Origin: Limnomonas spitsbergensis
Lineage: Eukaryota > Chlorophyta > Chlorophyceae > Chlamydomonadales
NCBI GenBank assembly: GCA_037349105.1
Contig: JAYJMM010000113.1
Location: 4,030,001-4,094,000, forward strand
Length of the DNA: 64,000 nt
Direction: 5' to 3'
The position numbers and the translations under genes were made by a program. The notes under the pieces were generated by a model. The model searched no databases. It was not told the origin of the DNA and was given only the letters and a program-made list of their open reading frames with translations. This document shows positions 55,239 to 64,000 of this stretch, piece after piece. How positions within the stretch are numbered: position 1 is the first letter of the stretch; each line of letters starts with the position of its first letter.

Positions 55239-58200
55239 ATGACTCTGTCCAGTTTACTACCTGGCTATTTGCGAAGAGGAGCTGCATCGCTCCTCCCAGC
55301 TCTTCAAAGGGGTGCAGCGTTCACTGCCTATGACGTCGGCGAGTCCACTAACATCAAGTGGCACGAGGGAGGCGTCGAGACGGCTGTCAAGGAGCGCATG
55401 ATGAAGCAGCGCGGTTGCGTACTGTGGTTTACAGGCCTGAGCGGCAGCGGCAAAAGCACTGTCGCATGCACTTTGGAGCACGCGTTAGCAGCCGAGGGCA
55501 AGCTGACCGCACTCATGGACGGTGACAACATCCGCCACGGGCTCAACAGCAACGTAGGGTTCTCGGCCGAAGATCGGGCCGAGAATATCAGGTGTGGGAC
55601 ACGACATCGACCGCGACCGTCGACCCCTCTGAGTGGATTACGAGCCGATGCGAGGTTTATAATGCAGAATTTTCATGCAAGCACATGCATGCAAGAACAA
55701 GCTCGCCATTGCAGCTTCCCAGCTTGGACAATCGGACAATCCATACACATGTCTGCCTTGGATCCCTGCCTTGGATCACTCCCATGTCCTGCTCTTTGGG
55801 CGTCAGCATTGAGGGAGCAGGTCCGCTTGGGTGTTACAGCAGCTCAAGGCTATAGAGGGCTTTCGATCGCCCGTGATGTCTCGATACTTTTTAGTTACGA
55901 GTCTGGTGTCTGGTGTTCATTGTCAACAGTATTCGTTATAACCTTACAAAGGTCAGGAGGGTCAGAAAATCAAGCCATAGAGAATCAGTGAATCACCTTT
56001 GGCTTCCATGTACTGCTTCATGACAAGGTGCACGCCTTCGATTCAGCAGCTCAAATCGACCGGATCTGACTGAGGGGCATGCGTGAAGCTGTAAACGACA
56101 GCGTGTGCTGTTCGCAGAAACCTCGACACTCGTGCATGTGGTCAGCAGCACTAGCCATGATTTCAAACACGTGCACAGGTTAGTTTTCAGATCAGAGTGC
56201 CGAGTCAGACAAGTCAGCACCCCGTTTTTGTGCGCACTATACCACCTTTGGCAGGCCGCTCATAAGCCACCATTGGTCTGATCAGGACCAAACTTCGATC
56301 AGCCTACAGCCATTGGACCTAGTGGTGAAGCTGAACCTAGTGCTGCACCAGGTCCCCTCGGCCGTAGGCCATGCTGCTGGTGGATTTTAGCCGAAATACT
56401 CTTAAATGTTTAGTTGGGCTGACTTAAGCCGTACATCATTATTCTTGAGTTCTTTACTTACTAAAAGCCAGGAGAAATTTGTTCACAGGGTCAATTCCAG
56501 GTTTCAGATATTCAATCAGTCTGGTTTGGATTGAATCCTCAGTTTACTTGATGCTAAATCTTGATTTTGAATCAGGCTCTCCTTATCTCAGGTGGCCCTC
56601 GCTTGAAAAAACAACACTCAATCACCACGCCACTGCTTTATCACCTCATACCACATACCAGTCTTCATGACTATTTACTTCATGTACTATGAATTATGAT
56701 GCACAGTCAAATCCTGAGCCGCCCCCCCCCATTGCTCCCCTGAGCATACAGGCGAATCGGAGAGGTGTCCAAGCTGTTTGCCGACACAGGGGTCGTGACG
56801 CTGGTGAGCTTCATCTCCCCGTACCGCGCGGATCGTGACCGAGTGCGGCAGCGGCTGCAGCCTGGCCAGTTCATCGAGATCTATATGAAGGTTTGCAGTG
56901 ATGGGTGTGCGGGAGAAGCAAGGTCTGATACCAATTTTGGGTGCTGGAAGCTGGATGGTGGCAATATGGCGGCATTATGGTGGCATTGATCCGTGTGTTG
57001 GTTGAATGGTGGTGATACGGATGAGGATCAAGTGGGGTGTCAGGTGCAGGCGTTCAGTTCCACCTTTTCTGCAGCCAATTCCTTGCTGCTGAATGGCGTT
57101 TTTGTTAGGTTGGAGATCCCGTGGCCAAGCCATTTGTTGCACTGAGAAGGGACACACAAATACAAATACTGCATGGTTGTGCAATACAGCCATGCTATAT
57201 GGCAGGGGGTATTTATGACCCATTTAAAAACGCACAAGCATGGAGGGTCACCAGCAGCTCAGTCTGTGTTTGACACAGGTCCCATCCGCCATACGGCACC
57301 TCATGGACAATACAAATTCAAATTCTGAAATCTTACCTATCTGTTGGAGGATTTATATGTGCTTCGTTTAGTGTAGCCTCCATCGAGATTGTCTCAGGCA
57401 GTCAGCTGTGGTAGTCCTCTTCCCCAACAGACCCCAAGCACTCTCTCAGTCCTCCATCTCCTGGCACTTTCCTGGACAAGCTCATGGTTCCTGATGTTCA
57501 ATGTCTGATTCATTGTTGATGCTTGGGCGGGTTCGGGACCTGCTCGTGGTTTCAGCAGCTCATTGATCACAGCCCTGTCTATCACAGGTACCCTTGGCTG
57601 TGTGTGAGACAAGAGATCCAAAGGGGCTCTACAAGAAGGCACGAGCCGGTGCGTTTCTGGGGTTGTAGGTTTGGGGTAGGGTGCAGCAATGCAGTAAGAG
57701 CTGATGCGTTCTGGGATGGACAGCGTATTTGTCTCACGTGGATGGCCTATTTGGGGATGCATTTAGTGCTGGTGTCTGGAAGATGGTCGAGTCCAGAAAG
57801 AAAGAAAGAAAGAAAACTACGCCCCGCAGGGGCGTGAAGGTTAAGGAAACAGCGCGGCCTGGGCCTGGGCCGCGTCCGCGCCGTTACCATTACCGTTACC
57901 GTCAAGTCCATCTTCTAGGAATCAGGCTGACCTGACAGGAAGTCTGAGGGGGATCTAGGCTGGTATGGGCAGAGGCTGGGGGAGCAAGCTTGGCACAGCC
58001 GATCTATCAGGCAGCGCTTCTTGCATGGCAAGGCAGCGTCCAAACCTCAGTCAACCGTCCGCCATCGGTGGGCCTGCGACGAGTGCTATATCCTAGGAGG
58101 TAACTTGCAGATCCCCCGCCCCTAAGCCAAGGCATGCTTTGGAATACAACGGCACACTTGTTTTTATATCATGATGTCGTCCTAGTAGTCAAGCAACCTT

Positions 58201-58479
58201 GCATGTACTCTGACTTTTGCCTTGCATGGCCTCATCTACCATGGGCTATGTAGTCTGTATTCCTCTGATTTCTACAGCACCTTGCTGCCGTGGCCGCTCC
58301 TGCCAGGCAAGCTCAAAGGCTTCACTGGTATCGACGACCCGTATGAGGAGCCGGAGAGCGCGGAGCTGGTCGTGGAGGCCGCCGGAGCGGACGGCCAGTT
58401 GCGGCGTCCGGAGGACCAGGCTGTGCAGATCCTGAGCTTCTTGAAGGAGAAGGGGTACCTGCAGACGCCGGCAGCATAG
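55239..58479 (+). CDS. adenylyl-sulfate (APS) kinase, complete, 241 aa
   Basis: Four exons join in phase: 55239-55591, 56752-56890, 57588-57648 and 58307-58479 (726 nt). The enzyme phosphorylates adenosine 5'-phosphosulfate with ATP to give PAPS, the sulfate donor for sulfotransferases. Visible features: STNIKWHEG before the domain (plant-type), P-loop GLSGSGKST at residues 66-74, [11 protein letters not shown] at about 93-103, [30 protein letters not shown], the [12 protein letters not shown] substrate lid and [12 protein letters not shown]. An in-frame stop lies just before the ATG, which supports this start. The first 30 residues (hydroxylated and Arg-containing) could be a plastid transit peptide, but it is short. 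No unusual residues. Introns are 1160, 697 and 658 bp. Confidence 0.95.
57795..57890 (+). repeat. dispersed repeat, GAAACAGCGCGGCC family
   Basis: (GAAA)n, ACTACGCCCCGCAGGGGCGT, GAAGGTTAAGGAAACAGCGC and GGCCTGGGCCTGGGCCGCGT, then a TTACCATTACCG tail. It lies in APS kinase intron 3; see 1925 and 4795. Confidence 0.55.
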
Positions 58480-58559
58480 TGGCCGCAGGGAGTCTAGGGA
58501 AGGAAGGTCCTTGCACTGAGATGCTATCTGCACAGGGAAGGTTTTTATTTCATTCAGCA

Positions 58560-58735
58560 GCGATCTGTTCAGGTGATGGAGATCTGCACATTCAGATGTG
58601 ATCTACCCAAGGAGATCTGAGCATTCAGATGCAATCTGATTAGGGGATTCATGCACATTTATATGTGACCTGCCCAGGTGACTCCTGCGCATTCAGGCAC
58701 GATCTACGTAGGGGAGATCTGCACATTCAGGTGCC
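58560..58735. repeat. degenerate 45-60-bp repeats after APS kinase
   Basis: GGAGATCTGCACATTCAGAT and variants recur four times just 3' of the APS kinase stop, possibly within its 3' UTR. Confidence 0.6.
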
Positions 58736-60071
58736 TGCCTTGCTGAGGCTGCCGATGATATCGACGACCATGGCATGCTGTTGAGTCTTATGAGCGCAAA
58801 GGAACAGTAGACAGTAACTGTTTATCAGTCTGTCCTGATCTGATCATGATGTGTCTGCCATGTCTGCATCGTACACAGTATGCGCCAGGGGGTATGCGCT
58901 GAGTGGGGAGTGGAGACAAATCTATAAACAGTGTGTTCATTGTACTGGATTGAGATGCTTATTGGGAAAGGGGCTTTTTATGTTATCGTATATCGGTATA
59001 TGCTCACCACAGGAGGATGTGTGCCCTGTCTCTCCTTGCCTGCAGTTCCCACTTGCCTTGCTAGCTTTGAAATGTAAAAAGAAAGTTTCGAGCATGCTTG
59101 CTTACGTGCTCCCCCCGAAATGGTTTGACTGCTGATAGGAGCTTCTGATAGCATGTTTACATCAGTGCTTACCCATACCTGCTGAACGCTCCGGGCGGCT
59201 GCATGTGTCAGTGCCATCGAATGACTCCTATCTTGAACACAGGTTCGTCTGGGAATTCTTCCATCAGAACAGACAATGTACCTTAACCAACAGCTGAGAC
59301 TATACTGTTTGCTTTTCTTGAAGGATGCTGTCTCTTGCTCTTGCTTGGGTCATAGGCCAGCCCGTGATTTGAATACTGTAAAGGATCAATCGCTCTGACG
59401 AAGGCCTGCCTACACACGAGCAGACGTAGTTGACGCCCAAGCTCTCTGTGCCCAAGGCACAGTTCAATTATTTCAAAATTATCGGGAGGGATTCTGGACC
59501 CTTGACCACACCGCACCACACCACACCATATACATCCCGGAGACCCGGACCCTTCCCCGCTTCCTCCCTCTTGTCCAAACCGTCAACCGCTAGACCCCAC
59601 TGTCCAGGCAGTCAACCGCAATGCCGTACACCTAAGCCGTTCGAGTCGCAACGATACAATTTCAATTTTCAGCCGTGTCCATTGCGAGCATGTCAGATGT
59701 GTAAATCTGAAGCAAATATGCCGTACGTTCCTGCAAGGACGTTGTGTCAAAAGCCTTGGGGACGGAGGGCTTTGACTAAGGTGAAGTGACCGGTGCCCTA
59801 GTACGGCAGCCGTCGTCGGTTGCTTGATGAAGAGAAGCGGCGAAGAAGCGCCAATCCAAGCAGGTCACGCACCCGAGTGTTGCAGTCCCAACAGCAGCTA
59901 TCTAAACAGTAAAACTCTTCAAAATCTTTTCGGATCTGATATTCATACTGCGCCCTTCTGTCTACCGGTATCCAGTCAGCAATCACTCGGATCGGATCAG
60001 CATGCAACAAGGCAGCTGCTCTCACACACGGAAAGGAAAGGCAGCAAAACCTTATTCCGCCGTTAGCTGCC

Positions 60072-60335
60072 ATGAACTGGCCGTTCTACAAGTACAGCAA
60101 GGTCCACCCAAACCCTCCAATCGGCCTGCGCCAGGCCAACTCGGCTCCTTCGGAACTGGTCGGTGGAATGGACGGCATTATACCTAGCAACAGCAGCCCC
60201 AGGGCTACTGCAGCAAATGCAGCTGCAGATGCATCCTACAATGGCCACAATTCTTCAGCTGTTAAGACGAAATGGATGGGAGACGACCGGCTGCATGTCC
60301 GCACCCGACCCGCCCTGCAGCACTACCGGTACTAG
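60072..60335 (+). CDS. hypothetical small protein (doubtful)
   Basis: ATG at 60072 opens 87 codons beginning MNWPFYKYSKVHPNPPIGLR, a compositionally protein-like start with no family I recognise. An ATG on the opposite strand overlaps it (60071-60073) and opens a 91-codon frame to 59798, so only one of the pair, if either, is real. Neighbouring plus frames to 60820 contain Gln/Ala-rich and Arg/Trp-rich stretches that might be further exons, but no splice sites decide this. Confidence 0.25.
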   Translation: MNWPFYKYSKVHPNPPIGLRQANSAPSELVGGMDGIIPSNSSPRATAANAAADASYNGHNSSAVKTKWMGDDRLHVRTRPALQHYRY

Positions 60336-61508
60336 AGTACTAGAACTGAGCCCACGACTGTCACTAGTAGGCTGCTGCTCATCAAAGTGGCACTGCAGCC
60401 CACACTTCTGGCCATCGGTACTTCCACGGTCAGATTATCTGCAGCAACTACAGCAGCAGAAAAGGCAGCAGGAGAGGCAGCTGCCAGCAGTAAAACTCAT
60501 GGCAAAGCTACGCCTAAATACCGGTACCGTATTCAATGGCAGCGAAAATGGGAGGCTCACTGGATCCGCACCCGGGCAGGGCGACGGCACACAACGCGTT
60601 GGCAGCCCAAGAGGCATGGAGACCTCCCTGCGCTGCTAGATGCAAGCGCCATAGGGCCACATATGACGGGGCTGTCCCTAGTGCCAAGTTAATAGAGACG
60701 GCCGCAGATATCGACTCTGCTGACTACATGGCAGGCTACGAGCACAGCGGCTGGAACAGCAAATCGCGATGCCTGGCACAGCTAGTGCTGGAGAACCAAC
60801 GAAAGGTGCGGCTAGGATAAATGTGAACTCATGCCGCAGTGCAGAATTTAATGTGCAATAAACACCATTAAAAGGCCTCTTGTGCGGCGACACTGGGCCT
60901 GTCGGGACCAAACCTGTACAGGTGAACCGCCTGTGGCCCAAGCCATAGGGCGTGCTACGCGTGCCCCCCCTGGTCATACCCCTGATATAGCTAAAATTAT
61001 GCTGGGGCTCTGAAGTATAAAAGGTTTGATCCAGTCAAGGGTCATACAGACAATCCTGATAGGTCCCGTCCATCATTTTGTTGGTGACATCCAGCAGAAT
61101 GAAATTTGTGGTTACCAGAAACAGCGAGTTGTGACGGAGTTCTTGGTGAAGAGTGCGCCGCAGGCGCCAAAAATCCCGATCCTAATTGATTTCGTCGATT
61201 TTCGTTACAGCGCTACTTAACCGAGTGGCTTTGCCGAATGAATTGTTTGTTTTCTATTTTGGTTACGACTCATAACCAGTAACCACTAAAAAAATCCCTG
61301 GTCCCATCAATCGACTGAGTTTGGCTCCCTTCATTATTTATCCAGCAGCTAGGAGCTGGTCAAATTCAAATGATAATGCAATTGACTTATGTATTTGTGT
61401 GACATGTTCTTGCCAGGTGACATCCTCTATGCTGCCTGTCGCAGCTCTGCAAGCTGACGCGACTGTAAAACAGCCAAACTGTTGGGGCCGATGGGTGAAT
61501 TTGACAGC

Positions 61509-61565
61509 GACTGACGCCTCTTAAGTCTGCATACCCATGACGCCTCTTAAGTCTGCATACCCATG
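61509..61565. repeat. 26-bp direct duplication
   Basis: GACGCCTCTTAAGTCTGCAT plus ACCCAT occurs twice in tandem, identical. Confidence 0.9.
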
Positions 61566-64000
61566 ATGGCAAAGCTGAAGATCTCTCAATAGATTACAAA
61601 AATGCCACTCGTTGTTTTGCTTGAATAGACACATGCGTCCACCCTGATAGCATTTTTGACGGATGGTATACTTAATTGAGTACGATCATTCGCCTTGCAC
61701 GGTAAAGCCTTCTCCCATACCTGATTTTTTAGTGTGTCACGAGCTGTTTCAGATACTGATGCTCTTTGTCAGGTCGCAGTTTGATATCCAGCACACAATT
61801 CACGAGTGGATTTCTGGTCATAGACGTTTTTTATATGTTGATTTCAGATGGGCATTTTACATCAAAATGCTGTGCCTTGGGCCTGAAAGCCTGTCTCCCG
61901 CAATCGATCGTTTACCATTTGTTTACAAAAAGTAAGTAGCAAATTGTAACAGAACCTGATGCACTCGTATCTCCGTCAGGGAGGTAACGGTTTTCCTAAT
62001 CACTGTGTGAATTTCTGGCAGGGTCTGGTGTATCCGGCCAGGTGGATTTTTGGGGGGGGCGATTTGATATAAATGTACATATATTGGATTGATGGAATAA
62101 AAACCGCATAAACACGCTTTTACTGCCCGATGACGGGTCTGCCTTTATGGTGCCATCTCACAAAAGGTGGAAAAGTTTATAAATTCATATCTCCAACATA
62201 TGTCTGGACCTGGTTCTTGCCGGACAGGCAATTGGAACTGTGTTTGCCAATGTATTTCTTTCCCGCATCTTCACGAAATGTTGGCCTTGGTATTAGCAGG
62301 CTTATGCTCCGAAAGTAGCTTTGTCTTCCAGTAACATGATGATGGTATATGTGTCCTTTGCTTTAACCTATGCCAGCGAGTAAGTTTGCTTATCGTCACA
62401 CACATTCTTGACTTCAGCAGCGTGAAGCCATTTGACTAATTTCAGCCTTTGTATGCTTTGTTGTGGTTTAGTTGGGGTTCTGTTGTGAGCAATACATGAA
62501 TTCTTACGACATCACTTCAGGTGTCTGGTAGCTTAGCGGATTTTTCATGGAATTAGGGGGGCATGTCTGGGCTAGGCTCTATCTGCCTTGCATTTTAGTG
62601 ACACATGAAGGTTATTGTGGGTAGAAGCCTCATGTACCATATAGCCCTACCAAACTTTCAGCTGGACATTAAGGCGGTCGAGCCTGTTTATTAGGACCCA
62701 GAGGTGGAATGTCACAACCCCATAGTCATTATCTTGTTAGCCCAATACAGGATTACCAAACAAAATTATGTTACAACACCTGGACATGTGTGGAGAGCAA
62801 GGCATAGTGCCACGTTAAGGGAGATAACATCCTCTGTTTGTCTAGCCTGCGTGCCCTGAGCCAAAGAATGCCAGGAAATGGTACTGTGACTTGAACACAA
62901 GCGACATTCAGACACCCTTCTGTCATCAACAACGAACAAGACCCCTTAGTGAATTAATCGGACAAGAGCATCTATAGCCCTTGTGCAATAATATGAGAAC
63001 ATTGCACCGATTGAGACAGGTGCAAGGTAAACAGTCTTAAATGAAATAATAAAATCGACCGCACCCCATGTGCAAATATCTGAACTCAACACGCCCCAGG
63101 TCTGGCTGACGAAGTACGCCGCATGAGCCCAATTGCCCATTCATGCTGACAAGACTGATCCCTCTCCTACACAATTATAAATCCTAGAAACAAATACGTA
63201 CACCAACACGGCCATCCTTTCTACTGACTTCCACCTCAGATGGACAGCAAGCTGGCCAGAGGGCAGGCCCTTCCCAATGCCTGCCAGAGGACAGGCCCTT
63301 CTCAGCGCTTCACAGGACCTGCCAGAGGGTAGGCCCTGCCCCAGCAGTAGCTGTGCATTTCTCAGCTGCACAGTTGTAAAGATTTCCACGTATAAGGACC
63401 ATCCCTAGCAGTCTTATTTTCACCGCTAGGCGCATAGGAAGGGAGCTATTTCAGCTGTCAAAAAACTGCGGCATCCTGTTAAGGAGCATAGGTTCAGGAC
63501 GCAAACAACACAGATGGGCAAAGGCCGTGTCCTCGCTAAAACCGGAATATACCGCCAGGCATATCTGCGGCTGTATCGGACAGCTGGCTGACGGGGCATA
63601 CAAGGAACAAAGGATGGGGCCTCAGAGGCCCCTCCCGGGTTTCAATTGTTCTCGAAGCACTACAGATTTTATCTGCCTCCTGTCGGCACTATCTAACAAG
63701 CACTCTTCCGTACGGCACTAGGATGGGAACATCGAAACTTTTAACACAAATACAGCAGACCCCCACCATCACCTCGTCCTCATAAGGAACGATGGCGCGG
63801 GGGTCTGCTTAGGCAACGGTGGTAAGGATGCGGCATCATGGTGGGGTCTGCTCTACAGCTTGCATATTGCAGCAACAGGGCTGCGGCATAACTGGATGGC
63901 CATCGTCAAGCTGCATCCTCAGGCTGCTGCCTTCACGTACCACCCAGGCTGCATCTACCACCTCTTATACCCCCGCGGCCTCTACCAAGGCCGGCCGGGC

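Larger units (their letters stand above)
58480..64000. other. no convincing gene; one doubtful small ORF
   Basis: Frames are short and lack family signatures. At 63240-63340 GCCAGAGG(G/A)CAGGCCC repeats three times. The doubtful ORF at 60072-60335 is listed separately. Confidence 0.4.

Overview
This is eukaryotic nuclear DNA, most likely from a green alga (Chlorophyta). Genes are split into many small GT-AG exons with matching reading phases. One gene is a complete orthologue of the flagellar protein CFAP52/FAP52 and another is a plant-type APS kinase. Short internal tracts carry the TTTAGGG/CCCTAAA telomere-type motif. No prokaryotic operon logic applies. Exon borders were placed by reading splice sites and checking that phases join; no transcript evidence was available.

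Layout. 1-6192 (-): 5' part of a fatty acyl-CoA reductase-like gene, running off the left edge, with introns almost entirely made of tandem arrays. 7.0-11.3 kb: no gene recognised, one 42-bp minisatellite. 11336-13366 (+): multi-exon gene of unknown function. 15449-17747 (-): divergent RhoGAP-like gene. 17.7-22.2 kb: gene-poor with dispersed repeats. 22260-25557 (-): armadillo protein preceded by two tandem copies of an exon-pair-encoded helical module. 26.1-29.1 kb: gene-poor, several copies of a tRNA-like dispersed repeat. 29124-34032 (+): complete six-exon TPR-Kelch-MYND protein (739 aa) with one GC-AG intron. 36692-48574 (-): complete 13-exon CFAP52 (615 aa) spread over 11.9 kb. 50874-53908 (-): second armadillo-repeat gene. 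55239-58479 (+): complete four-exon APS kinase (241 aa). 58.5-64 kb: no convincing gene.

The most striking observation is shared by the reductase and CFAP52 genes. At no fewer than nine exon edges, the piece of exon adjoining the splice site, together with the splice site, has been copied one to many times into the neighbouring intron, in direct orientation. Some copies are 68/68 identical to the exon (609-839), some have become true minisatellites (39-bp, 78-bp and 113-bp units), and others are decayed. The authentic exons remain open and in phase, so the genes look functional, but their introns are crowded with decoy donors or acceptors. The other genes in the window do not show this.

The genes do not form an obvious pathway: axonemal microtubule inner protein (CFAP52), sulfate activation (APS kinase), acyl reduction to fatty alcohol (reductase), small-GTPase regulation (RhoGAP-like) and several helical or propeller repeat scaffold proteins.
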